This document shows positions 42,642 to 51,298 of a stretch of 64,000 nucleotides of DNA, piece after piece. Source of the DNA: CAXSBR01 sp964252015 (lineage in GTDB: Bacteria; Actinomycetota; Actinomycetes; Mycobacteriales; Jatrophihabitantaceae); the NCBI GenBank assembly GCA_964252015.1, contig CAXULW010000001.1, positions 124,001-188,000 on the forward strand, given 5' to 3'. A model generated the notes under the pieces. That model was not told the origin of the DNA. It searched no databases and saw only the letters and a list, made by a program, of their open reading frames with translations. Position 1 is the first letter of the stretch. Each line of letters opens with the position of its first letter. A program made the position numbers and the translations under genes.

Positions 42642-43624
42642 CAATCGACGTCGACGACCGGCTGCGGGCCGACGGCGAGCACTGGCGCCGGGCGCAGCCC
42701 AGCACCGTGCCGTTTCCTTTCGAGACCGCGCTGGCAGCAGCAGGCCGCGGAGTGGACGCGGACGGAACGGCGGTTTTCGAGCTGACCGCTGACCCGCCGC
42801 CGCGCCGCCCGAGCACACACCGTCGCTGGGCTTGGGCCGCGGCCGCCGCGGTGGTCGTGCTGCTGGCCGGCGCCGTAGCCGGCGTCATCAGCACCACCCG
42901 CCACACCACGGGCCCGAATGCGGCGGCGGCTGAGCTCGTCGGAACCATCTGGCTGGTGCCGGGCGCCGGCACCAACGGCGCTGGCACCACCCTGAGCTTC
43001 GACCCGGCGGCGACGAAACTCACCATCTCCGACGGCTGCATCACCAGCCCGTACGACGTCACGGTCGGACGCGGCACGCTGCGGATCGGGAGCATCGACG
43101 GAATGGGCACTTCTTGCGGGGGAGTCCCGCGGCCACCCGGCCTGTACCCAACGGCCGGCGACCCGGGCGTGGCCGCCGGGGAAGCACTGGCCGCGGTAAC
43201 GCAGGGCACCGTCACCTGGACCATTGACGACCACACCCTCGTCCTGCGGCGCGGCGCGAAGACGGCCACGCTGTTTGCGACCACGAGCATCGGCCAGCGG
43301 TGCGCCGCCACCGAGTTCACGGTGACGGCCGCCGGCACGGCTCACCGGTACCCGCTGAGCGCACGAACCGCCACCCTCACCGTCAAGGCCCCGGCCGACA
43401 TCGACGCGGCCGCCACCGGCCCCTGCCGCGCCGCCGTCGTCATCACCCTCGCCCCGGCAAATCGCCCGGATGCCTGGGTAAGCCACACCAGATACGGGCA
43501 CTGGCGGGTGACCCAACCCGGGGCCTACCAGCTCAGCCTCACCCAGACGGTCTGCACCCCGGCCCACAGCGACTGCAGCCTCGGACTCAAGCCCCTGCAG
43601 ATAACCGTCCAAGTTAACCCGTAA
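42638..43624 (+). CDS. Single-pass membrane protein with a META-like domain
   Basis: Protein of 328 aa coupled to the ECF sigma gene. A cytosolic N-terminus (1-66), one membrane helix (about 67-88, AWAAAAAVVVLLAGAVAGV), then an exported region with a META/HslJ-like module (LVGTIWLVPGAGTNGAGTTL, LTISDGCITSPYDV, MGTSCGG). Four or more cysteines outside could pair. By position it may be the anti-sigma factor or the regulated membrane partner; the cytosolic segment lacks the ZAS zinc motif I would expect for a classical anti-sigma. Confidence 0.65.
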   Translation: MTIDVDDRLRADGEHWRRAQPSTVPFPFETALAAAGRGVDADGTAVFELTADPPPRRPSTHRRWAWAAAAAVVVLLAGAVAGVISTTRHTTGPNAAAAELVGTIWLVPGAGTNGAGTTLSFDPAATKLTISDGCITSPYDVTVGRGTLRIGSIDGMGTSCGGVPRPPGLYPTAGDPGVAAGEALAAVTQGTVTWTIDDHTLVLRRGAKTATLFATTSIGQRCAATEFTVTAAGTAHRYPLSARTATLTVKAPADIDAAATGPCRAAVVITLAPANRPDAWVSHTRYGHWRVTQPGAYQLSLTQTVCTPAHSDCSLGLKPLQITVQVNP

Positions 43625-43823
43625 AACCCGAATCGGGTGCACAGGGGCCCGACTGCCGGACCTCTGTGCACCCGATTCGGTTCAGATACTCAAGGGCACT
43701 GCACCCGCGGGTTGTACGCACGTCGTAGGGTCCCTGGGTCTGCAGGTCGGCCTGGTGCGCCTGGGCGACGGCGTCGAGGGTGACTCCGTCGCCGAGGTTG
43801 TGTACATCCATGTAGAGCGGCAT
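43614..43823 (-). pseudogene. Truncated SCO4226-type (DUF4242) nickel-binding-like protein
   Basis: The first ~37 residues (MPLYMDVHNLGDGVTLDAVA, QAHQADLQTQGPYDVR) match the start of small SCO4226/DUF4242 proteins. The frame then departs from the family and runs through the reverse strand of a long hairpin (43628-43680), ending at residue 69 instead of about 85-95. The start is intact, with GGGAGGA upstream. Probably a gene whose 3' half was replaced. Confidence 0.5.
43628..43680. terminator. Long hairpin after the META-domain gene
   Basis: Arms CCGAATCGGGTGCACAG (43628-43644) and its exact complement (43664-43680), 17 perfect pairs, plus further pairing toward the loop. It starts four bases after the META gene stop. 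On the reverse strand the hairpin is followed by GTTTTAC, so termination looks better in that direction. It also lies inside the truncated DUF4242 frame. Confidence 0.7.
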
Positions 43824-43933
43824 TGCGTTCCTCCCTTTTCAGCGTTGTGGACGGGAGAAACGTAGATTCTTGCCGGTGGCGGCACATGGGCAACGACGCC
43901 CCATCGTGCGAGCCGGACTACCTACTTTTCGGC

Positions 43934-44261
43934 TCAGGTGCGGACCAGGACCGGCACGTCCCGGCGCGAAGCGATTCCCAGTTTGGTCAGGACGGGACGT
44001 GGTGATCGACCGTCTTCACCGAGATGACCAGACGCTCAGCGATCTGCCCCGTTGGTCAAGTGGTCGACGATCACCACCCCACCACCAGGTCGCGGCGTCC
44101 AGTTCGGCTTCGAGTTGCTCGACCAACGTGGACTTGCCGATGCCGGCCTCGCCGGAAATCAACGCCATCCGGCCGTCGCCCGCGCGCGCCTCCTCGGCGT
44201 AGGACGTCAACGACGCGAGCTGACTCTCCCGCTCGAGAAGCCGTCCCCGCCCATGCGCCAA
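43934..44261 (-). pseudogene. Internally deleted LuxR-family ATP-binding regulator
   Basis: The reverse strand first encodes the start of a MalT/LuxR-type AAA domain: LLERESQLASLTSYAEEARA and Walker A SGEAGIGKSTLVEQLE. After about 40 bases it goes straight to a C-terminal LuxR helix-turn-helix (LTNGQIAERLVISVKTVDHH). A further frameshift follows, and LTKLGIASRRDVPVLVRT to a stop at 43934. Intact relatives are about 900 residues, so roughly 2.4 kb of the middle is gone. It cannot make a working regulator. Confidence 0.75.
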
Positions 44262-44351
44262 TTGTGCCCGCCGGCCGCCGGCCGCCTACGACCAAATCCG
44301 CGGGCAGATAAACCCGACACGCGTGCGCGCCAATCATGATCGAATGCAGCG

Positions 44352-45548
44352 GTGAGCGGCCGGGAAGTCACCCTGGTGTTGTGCACGTCGACCGGCCGGA
44401 TGCTCGGCGCGTTGCCGCCCTTTGCCGTGGACAGCCCGTATTGGCAGGACGTTGCCGCGGTCGTGGATCGGGCCCGGGCCGTGCACCACGTCGATCCCGT
44501 GGTGTTGCGGATCCTGTATACCGAGCGCGGGGATGCTGGTGAGGGCGGCGCGGTGGCCTACCTGGCGCAGGTCGAGCAGGTGCCGAACGTGCCGCTGCGG
44601 GAGTGGCCCGGGGATCCGTTGCGCGATCATCCGCTCCGGGCCGACTACGCCCGGCCGGGCGGTCCGGACGCCCACCTGGCCTGGGTTGCGGCCGTGTTGC
44701 GCGAGTGCGGGGCGGTCCAGACCGGGCGGCCACGGCAGATGCGGACCTGGAACCTGTCCAGCATCTGGGCGCTACCCACGTCCGCGGGCCTGCTGTGGCT
44801 CAAGGTGGTGCCGCCGTTCTTGCGGCGGGAAGCGACGGTGGTGGCTCGGTTGCCCACCGGGGTTGGACCTCGGGTGGTGGCGGCCGAGGGCGACCGCATA
44901 TTGCTCGGGGACGTCCCCGGCGAGGACCAGTACTTCGCCACCGGCGCGGACTTGTTGGTCATGGTCGACGGGCTGCTTTCCGTGCAACAGGAATGGATCG
45001 CGCGCACCGACGACCTGCTCGCCCTCGACGCCGCCGACTGGCGCCGGGAGCAGTTGCCGGCGCGCATCACCGACGTGGTCCAGCGCAATCGGGGGCGACT
45101 GCCGGCGGCCGAGCGGCACAGCGTCGATCTGCTCGTGGACGGCCTGGACCGGCGGCTGCGTGATGTCGAGGGGTGCGGCCTGCCGGACACCTTGGTGCAC
45201 GGTGATTTCCACCCCGGAAATCTGCGCGGCGCGGCGCCCGACTTCGTCATCCTCGATTGGGGTGAGATCGGGCTCGGAAACCCGATGCTCGACCAGTTCG
45301 CGTTCTGCGCCCGGCTGAGCCCACCCGATCGGGCCGCGGTCGAAGAGCACTGGGCTCGGCACTGGCAAGACTGCCAGCCTGGTTGCGAACCGGCCCGTGC
45401 GGCCAGCTTGCTGCGGCCGGTGCGGTCGCTGATGGCGGCCGCGACCTACCAGGGTTTCCTCGACCACATCGAACCCGACGAGCGGCGTTACCACCTGCGT
45501 GATCCATTGCTCTGCCTTCGCGACGCCGCTCGTCAGTCGCTGGATTGA
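44352..45548 (+). CDS. Aminoglycoside-phosphotransferase-fold kinase
   Basis: Protein of 398 aa. Residues 1-130 form an unassigned N-terminal domain (REVTLVLCTSTGRMLGALPP). From about 140 comes a phosphotransferase fold with the catalytic loop VHGDFHPGNL (H283, D285) and the metal aspartate D302 in ILDWGEIGLGNP. The substrate is unknown; most such chromosomal proteins are not drug-resistance enzymes. GTG 44352 is near the top of the open frame. A -10 candidate is not clear. Confidence 0.72.
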   Translation: MSGREVTLVLCTSTGRMLGALPPFAVDSPYWQDVAAVVDRARAVHHVDPVVLRILYTERGDAGEGGAVAYLAQVEQVPNVPLREWPGDPLRDHPLRADYARPGGPDAHLAWVAAVLRECGAVQTGRPRQMRTWNLSSIWALPTSAGLLWLKVVPPFLRREATVVARLPTGVGPRVVAAEGDRILLGDVPGEDQYFATGADLLVMVDGLLSVQQEWIARTDDLLALDAADWRREQLPARITDVVQRNRGRLPAAERHSVDLLVDGLDRRLRDVEGCGLPDTLVHGDFHPGNLRGAAPDFVILDWGEIGLGNPMLDQFAFCARLSPPDRAAVEEHWARHWQDCQPGCEPARAASLLRPVRSLMAAATYQGFLDHIEPDERRYHLRDPLLCLRDAARQSLD

Positions 45549-45613
45549 CGGATCGTGGCCCGTGCGCCGGATGGAGCGTGCGGGTTTGGCGACGTGACCA
45601 GGAGAATGGACGG

Positions 45614-47104
45614 GTGAGTGACCCGCCCCTGTTCGACGTCGAAGCTGGGTCCCACGGCACGTCCGACAACGGCGCGTCCCGAGCGACCATTCCCGAGGTC
45701 GACCCGAATGCCCCGCTCGCGGCGCGGATGCGTCCGCGCCGCCTGGACGAGGTCGTCGGGCAGGACCAGCTGCTCGGCCCGGGATCGCCGCTGCGCCGCT
45801 TGGTCGAGGGCGACGCGCCGATGTCGTTGATCCTGTTCGGACCCCCCGGTACGGGCAAGACCTCGATCGCGTCCATCGTGTCGGCGTCGGGAAACCGCCG
45901 CCTGGTGGCGCTGTCCGCGCTCAACGCCGGGGTCAAGGACGTGCGCGCCGTGATCGACCAGGCCAAGCGCGACCTGACCTACTCCGGGCGGCAGACGGTG
46001 CTGTTCATCGACGAGATCCACCGGTTCTCCAAGAACCAGCAGGACTCGCTGCTGGGCGCGGTCGAGGCCCGCACGGTGACGTTGGTGGCCGCGACCACCG
46101 AGAACCCGTTCTTCTCGATCGTGTCCCCGCTCCTGTCGCGCAGCCTGTTGCTCACCCTGTCCCCGCTGACCGACGACGGGGTGGGCACGCTGGTCGACCG
46201 CGCGGTGGCCGATCCGCGCGGACTCGCCGGCACCGTGGTGCTCGACGACGACGCCCGCAGCCACCTGGTCCGGCTGGCCCAGGGCGACGCCCGGCGCGCG
46301 CTCACCGCGCTCGAGGCCGCGGCCGGCAGCGCGCTGGCCGCCGCCGGGGCGGGCGACGGGGCCGACTCCGCCGGAGATGGTGACGGGGCAGACGACGGGC
46401 CGGGTGAAGACATTGCGCCGACCCGGATCGATCTGGCCACGGCCGAGCGGGCGGTGGATACCGCGGCGTTGCGGTACGACCGTGACGGCGACCAGCATTA
46501 CGACGTCATCAGCGCGTTCATCAAGTCGATCCGCGGCTCGGACGTCGACGCCGCGCTGCACTATCTCGCCAGGATGATCGAGGCCGGCGAGGATCCCCGG
46601 TTCATCGCCCGGCGCCTGGTCGTGCACGCGTCGGAGGACATCGGGCTGGCCGATCCCACCGCCCTGCTGTCCGCGAGCGCCGCGGCCCAGGCGGTAGCGC
46701 TGGTCGGCCTGCCCGAGGCCCGCATCAACCTGGCCCAGGCCACCATCCACCTCACCCTGGCCCCGAAGTCGAACGCCGTCGTCAGCGCGATCGACGCGGC
46801 CATGGCGGACGTTCGGGCCGGCCTCGGCGGTGCAGTTCCGCCAGCGCTGCGCGACGGGCATTACCCGGGCGCGGCCAAGCTCGGACATGCCCAGCGGTAC
46901 CGCTACCCCCACGACGACCCGGCCGGCGTCGTCACCCAGCAGTACCCGCCGGACGAACTGCGCGAGCGCCGCTACTACGAGCCGACCGGGCGGGGCGCGG
47001 AGCGGGTGCTGGCCGAACGCACGGCCGCGCTGCGCGCGATCGTTCGGGGCGAGCCCCGCCCCGCCACTCCCGCGGTAGATCGTGGTGACGGCGCGAACGG
47101 GTAG
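45614..47104 (+). CDS. rarA: Replication-associated recombination ATPase RarA
   Basis: AAA+ protein of 496 aa (MgsA/RarA/WRNIP1 family) acting at stalled forks. RMRPRRLDEVVGQDQLLGPG, Walker A GPPGTGKTSIA, Walker B LFIDEIHRFSK, and the C-terminal helical assembly domain (KSIRGSDVDAALHYLARM, ARRLVVHASEDIGLADP). An acidic Gly/Asp insert (about residues 240-272) is unusual. The GTG has AGGAGA nearby; the upstream in-frame extension is not supported. Confidence 0.92.
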   Translation: MSDPPLFDVEAGSHGTSDNGASRATIPEVDPNAPLAARMRPRRLDEVVGQDQLLGPGSPLRRLVEGDAPMSLILFGPPGTGKTSIASIVSASGNRRLVALSALNAGVKDVRAVIDQAKRDLTYSGRQTVLFIDEIHRFSKNQQDSLLGAVEARTVTLVAATTENPFFSIVSPLLSRSLLLTLSPLTDDGVGTLVDRAVADPRGLAGTVVLDDDARSHLVRLAQGDARRALTALEAAAGSALAAAGAGDGADSAGDGDGADDGPGEDIAPTRIDLATAERAVDTAALRYDRDGDQHYDVISAFIKSIRGSDVDAALHYLARMIEAGEDPRFIARRLVVHASEDIGLADPTALLSASAAAQAVALVGLPEARINLAQATIHLTLAPKSNAVVSAIDAAMADVRAGLGGAVPPALRDGHYPGAAKLGHAQRYRYPHDDPAGVVTQQYPPDELRERRYYEPTGRGAERVLAERTAALRAIVRGEPRPATPAVDRGDGANG

Positions 47105-47169
47105 GGTCCGGTACCCGACACCGATCCGTGACCATCGGATCGTCAACCGAACGACGCCGAGGAGATGCC

Positions 47170-47571
47170 ATGTCCGGAGCAACGATCGCCGCTCTGGTCG
47201 CCGCCGGTGCCCTGGTCGTGTTCGTCCTCGTGGTCGCCGTACCCCTGCTCAAACTCGGCCGCACGCTGGACGAAGCCACCCTGGCCATCCGCAAGGCCCA
47301 CGAGGGTGCGGTGCCGCTGCTGGCCGACGCCCAGGCCACGTTGCGCGGGGTCAACGCCCAGCTCGACCAAGTGGACGGCATCACCAAGGGCGTCACGTCG
47401 ATGACCACCAACGCGGCGGCGCTCACGTCGATCGTCTCCAGCACGGTGGCCAGCCCGCTGATCAAGGTGGCCGCGTTCAGCTACGGGGTGCGCAAGAGCG
47501 TCGGCAAACGCCGCGACGCCGACCTGCTGAAGGCCTCGCGGCGCCACCGCGCCTCGCATCGGGACGGGTGA
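47170..47571 (+). CDS. DUF948 membrane protein
   Basis: Protein of 133 aa with one N-terminal membrane helix (about 4-25) and a helical, possibly coiled-coil region (LGRTLDEATLAIRKAHEGAV through TSIVSSTVASPLIKVAAF) typical of DUF948. Function unknown. ATG 47170 has GAGGAG upstream. A -10 candidate TAGGGT lies at 47102-47107. It precedes a second small membrane protein and alaS, as in many actinobacteria. Confidence 0.78.
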   Translation: MSGATIAALVAAGALVVFVLVVAVPLLKLGRTLDEATLAIRKAHEGAVPLLADAQATLRGVNAQLDQVDGITKGVTSMTTNAAALTSIVSSTVASPLIKVAAFSYGVRKSVGKRRDADLLKASRRHRASHRDG

Positions 47572-47575
47572 CGGC

Positions 47576-47836
47576 GTGCGCAAGCTCGTCTGGCTGGCCG
47601 TCGGCGCCGTCGCTATCGCCCTCGGCGCACTGGTGGTGCGCCGGCTGACCCGCGACGGCGGGAAGCTCACCCCGAAGGCGGTAGCCGAGTCCGCCGCGGC
47701 AGCGTTGTCCGAACTCACCGGCGCGGTCCAGGGTTTTGCTACCGACGTGCGGCAGGGCATGGCCGAGCACGAAGCCACCCTGCGCGAGGCGACCGAGCTC
47801 GACGGCGGTCACCTCGGCCGCACCGACACACCCTGA
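47576..47836 (+). CDS. Small membrane protein preceding alaS (DUF6167-like)
   Basis: Protein of 86 aa with one N-terminal membrane helix (about 3-20) and an amphipathic helix (LSELTGAVQGFATDVRQGMA). It begins four bases after the DUF948 gene with a GTG. The pair DUF948 plus this protein before alaS is conserved in relatives as I recall; no function is known. The following 159 bases to alaS hold nothing I recognise. Confidence 0.65.
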   Translation: MRKLVWLAVGAVAIALGALVVRRLTRDGGKLTPKAVAESAAAALSELTGAVQGFATDVRQGMAEHEATLREATELDGGHLGRTDTP

Positions 47837-47995
47837 GCCACGGGTCGGCGGGGTCATACCAGGTCGTCATCGCCCGTAACGTCAACCTGGGCACCCGATC
47901 CGCGGCCCGACCCGCAGCCGGCTTCGGCGCAAGGTGGAGCCGCACCGGGTGAAGCCTGGCCGCACAACCACAGCACGCCGCTACTGAAGGACATC

Positions 47996-50737
47996 ATGCA
48001 GACCGCCGAGATCAAGAGACGATTCCTGGGCTACTTCGAGCGCACCGGCCACGTCGTCGTGCCCAGCGCGCCGTTGCCGTTCGACGACCCGAACCTGCTG
48101 TTCGTGAACGCCGGCATGGTGCAGTTCGTGCCGTACTTCATCGGCCAGGTCGCCGCGCCGTGGGAGCGCGCGACAAGCGTGCAGAAGTGCATCCGCACCC
48201 AGGACATCGAAGAGGTCGGCAAGACCACCCGGCACGGCACGTTCTTCCAGATGAACGGCAACTTCTCCTTCGGCGACTACTTCAAGGAAGGCGCGATCAA
48301 GCACGCCTGGGCCTTGTCCACGAACTCGCTCGACGACGGCGGGTTCGGCCTAGATCCGGAGCGGATCTGGGCCACCGTCTACCTCGACGACGAAGAGGCG
48401 GTCGGGATCTGGCATGACGTCGTCGGACTTCCGCTGGAGCGCATCGTGCGCCGGGGTATGGACGACAACTTCTGGTCGATGGGCATTCCGGGGCCGTCGG
48501 GACCGTGCAGCGAGCTGTACTACGACCGGGGTCCCGACTATGGCACCGAGGGTGGCCCGGAGGTCGACGAGGACCGTTACATGGAGTACTGGAACCTCGT
48601 CTTCATGCAGAACGAGCGGGGCGCCTCGACCGGCCCGGGCAAGAGCGACTTCGACGTCCTGGGTGAGCTGCCACGCAAGAACATCGATACCGGCATGGGC
48701 ATGGAACGCATGGCCACGCTGCTCCAGGGCGTCGACAACATGTACGAGATCGACGAGATGCGCCCCATCCTGGATCGGGCGGCGGCGCTGTCGGACAAGG
48801 ACTACGGCGTCAACTCCGGCCACGCGGCCAGCCAGTCCGATCCGGACGACGTGCGGCTGCGGGTGATTGCCGACCACACCCGTACCGCGATCATGCTCAT
48901 CGGCGACGGCGTCACCCCGTCCAACGAGGGCCGCGGTTATGTGCTGCGTCGGATCCTGCGGCGCACCATGCGCTCGATGCGCCAGCTCGGCTACGAGGAC
49001 CGCGCGCTGCCGGAACTGCTGCCGGTCGCGCGCGACTGCATGAGCCCGTCCTACCCCGAGGTGGCCACCGACTTCGGCCGGATCGAGATGATCGCGTACG
49101 CCGAGGAGGAGACGTTCCGCCGCACCCTGGCCGCCGGCACGACCATCCTGGACACGTCCATCGCGTCGGCCAAAGCGGCGGGTTCGACCACGCTGCCGGG
49201 CCCGCATGCGTTCGCGCTGCACGACACCTACGGGTTCCCGATCGAGCTCACGCTGGAGATGGCGGCCGAGCAGGGCCTGAGCGTGGACGAGGACTCGTTC
49301 CGCCGGCTGATGGCCGAGCAGCGCCAGCGCTCCCAGGCCGACAGCAAGGGCAACAAGGCCGCGCACGCCAACAATCCGGTATTACGCGAGCTGCGCGCGC
49401 AGGGCCCGACCGAGTTCCTGGCCTACACCAACCTGACCACCGAATCGAAGGTCCTCGGGTTGGTTCACGACGGCGACGGCGTCGGCTCGGCCGTCGAGGG
49501 GCAGACGGTCGAGGTCGTGCTGGACCGCACCCCGTTCTACGCCGAGTCCGGTGGCCAGATCGCCGACGAGGGCCTGATCCTGGGCGCGAACGGGGCGCGG
49601 CTGCGGGTGCTCGACGTGCAGCGCCCGGTCAAGGGCCTGATCGCGCACCGGGCCGTCGTCGAGGCCGGTGAACTGAGCGCCGGCGAGACGGTCAGCGCCG
49701 AGGTCGACCCGGAGTGGCGCACGTCGGCGCGCCAGGCCCACTCGGGCACGCACGTCGTTCATGCGGCGTTGCGACAGGTGCTCGGCCCGTCGGCGCTGCA
49801 GAGCGGTTCCTACAACAAGCCCGGCTACCTGCGCCTGGACTTCGCCTGGGGTTCCGGCCTCGACCTGGGCCAACGCGGTGACATCGAGGACGTGGCCAAC
49901 CAGGCCCTGCGTCACGATCTCCCGGTCGAGGTGCGCTACATGTCCCTGGACGAGGCGCGCGCCGCCGGTGCGCTGGCGCTGTTCGGCGAGACCTACGGCG
50001 AGGAGGTCCGCGTCGTCGACATCGGCGGGGCGTGGTCGCGGGAGCTGTGCGGCGGCACCCACGTCGCGCACGCGTCCCAGATCGGCGCTATCACGGTGCT
50101 GGGGGAGTCGTCGGTGGGCGCCGGCGTTCGCCGGCTGGAGGCCTACGTCGGCATCGAGGCGCTGCGGTTCCTGGCCTCGGAGCGGGCGCTGGTCGACCAG
50201 CTCAGCGACGCCCTGAAGGCCCGCCCGGAGGAACTGCCCGACCGGGTCGCGGCGCTGGTCGCCCGGCTGCGGGTGGCCGAGAAGGAGCTGGAACGGGTCC
50301 GGGCGACCCAGATCCTGTCCCGCGCCGGCGAGTTCGCCGCCGCGGCCGAACACGTCAACGGAACCTTGCTGGCCGCGGTCACCGCACCGCCCGGCGTGAG
50401 CGGCAGCGACCTGCGCAGCCTGGCCACCGAGGTCCGGGCCCGCCTGGGCGACGGGCCCGGGGTCGTCGTCGCCGTATCGGACGTCGACGGGGTCGAGCAC
50501 TTCGTCACCGCGGTCAACCCGGCCGGCCAGTCCGCCGGGCTGCGCGCCGGTGAGCTCGCCTCCGTGCTCGCACCGGCGCTCGGGGCCCGGGGAGGCGGCA
50601 AGGCCGACCTGGCCCAGGGCGCGGGTGGCGACCCGGCCCGGGTGGAAGCCGCCTTCGCCGCCGTGCGGGAGGCCATTGCCGAGCGCCGGGGCACCGCGGC
50701 CGAGGGCCGGGGTATCGCCGAGCGGTTCAGCAGCTGA
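47996..50737 (+). CDS. alaS: Alanyl-tRNA synthetase
   Basis: Class II synthetase of 913 aa. Starts MQTAEIKRRFLGYFERTGHV. The aminoacylation domain has MNGNFSFGDYFKEGAI and NTGMGMER-like DTGMGMERMATLLQG. The editing domain carries the zinc ligands HSGTHVVHAALR and CGGTHVAH, and a C-terminal DHHA1-type oligomerisation domain follows. All domains and key residues are present. Confidence 0.96.
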   Translation: MQTAEIKRRFLGYFERTGHVVVPSAPLPFDDPNLLFVNAGMVQFVPYFIGQVAAPWERATSVQKCIRTQDIEEVGKTTRHGTFFQMNGNFSFGDYFKEGAIKHAWALSTNSLDDGGFGLDPERIWATVYLDDEEAVGIWHDVVGLPLERIVRRGMDDNFWSMGIPGPSGPCSELYYDRGPDYGTEGGPEVDEDRYMEYWNLVFMQNERGASTGPGKSDFDVLGELPRKNIDTGMGMERMATLLQGVDNMYEIDEMRPILDRAAALSDKDYGVNSGHAASQSDPDDVRLRVIADHTRTAIMLIGDGVTPSNEGRGYVLRRILRRTMRSMRQLGYEDRALPELLPVARDCMSPSYPEVATDFGRIEMIAYAEEETFRRTLAAGTTILDTSIASAKAAGSTTLPGPHAFALHDTYGFPIELTLEMAAEQGLSVDEDSFRRLMAEQRQRSQADSKGNKAAHANNPVLRELRAQGPTEFLAYTNLTTESKVLGLVHDGDGVGSAVEGQTVEVVLDRTPFYAESGGQIADEGLILGANGARLRVLDVQRPVKGLIAHRAVVEAGELSAGETVSAEVDPEWRTSARQAHSGTHVVHAALRQVLGPSALQSGSYNKPGYLRLDFAWGSGLDLGQRGDIEDVANQALRHDLPVEVRYMSLDEARAAGALALFGETYGEEVRVVDIGGAWSRELCGGTHVAHASQIGAITVLGESSVGAGVRRLEAYVGIEALRFLASERALVDQLSDALKARPEELPDRVAALVARLRVAEKELERVRATQILSRAGEFAAAAEHVNGTLLAAVTAPPGVSGSDLRSLATEVRARLGDGPGVVVAVSDVDGVEHFVTAVNPAGQSAGLRAGELASVLAPALGARGGGKADLAQGAGGDPARVEAAFAAVREAIAERRGTAAEGRGIAERFSS

Positions 50738-50748
50738 GGCGGGCGACG

Positions 50749-51219
50749 GTGCCGAGCCCGCCGCCGGGCGGACGCCGCGCTCTGGGCGTCTGGCTCGGCG
50801 TCGACGTCGGCACCGTGCGGGTGGGGGTGGCCCGCACCGACCCGCGCGGCGTCCTCGCCGTACCCGTCGAGACCGTGGCCCGCGACCGCAAGCGCGGCCG
50901 GGATTTCGACCGGCTGGCCGCGCTGATCGAGGAGCACGAGGCGGTCGGCGTGATCGTGGGCCTGCCGCTCACGCTGGCCGGTGAGCACGGGTCCAGCGCC
51001 GGGTCGGCCACGGCCTTCGCGGAGAGCTTGCGTGCCCGGATTGCCCCGATTCCGGTTATACTGGCCGACGAACGTCTGACTACGGTCGCGGCCATGCGTA
51101 TTCTCTCCGCAAATGGTGTGGGGGCGCGGGCGGGTCGCGCGGTGATCGACCAGATCGCTGCGGTGCAGATCTTGCAAGGATGGCTCGACGCGAACCCCCA
51201 TCCGACGGAGGCCGAGTGA
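50749..51219 (+). CDS. ruvX: Pre-16S rRNA nuclease / RuvX
   Basis: YqgF-family RNase H-fold protein of 156 aa with LGVDVGTVRVGVARTDPRG, VIVGLPLTLAGEHGSSAG and LADERLTTVAAMRIL, holding the acidic residues of the active site. Implicated in 16S rRNA 5' end maturation. GTG start 11 bases after alaS; alaS-ruvX-mltG-aroE is the standard actinobacterial order. Confidence 0.92.
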   Translation: MPSPPPGGRRALGVWLGVDVGTVRVGVARTDPRGVLAVPVETVARDRKRGRDFDRLAALIEEHEAVGVIVGLPLTLAGEHGSSAGSATAFAESLRARIAPIPVILADERLTTVAAMRILSANGVGARAGRAVIDQIAAVQILQGWLDANPHPTEAE

Positions 51220-51298
51220 GCGCAGCAAGGCCAGCACCGTGCCCGGGTGGACGGCCGCGACGTGAGCCCGCACCGGCAACGCTCATCGGCCGCGCCCG

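Noticed and set aside
44352..45548. Aminoglycoside resistance gene
   Set aside because: Only the kinase fold is shared; the N-terminal domain and chromosomal context give no sign of antibiotic specificity.
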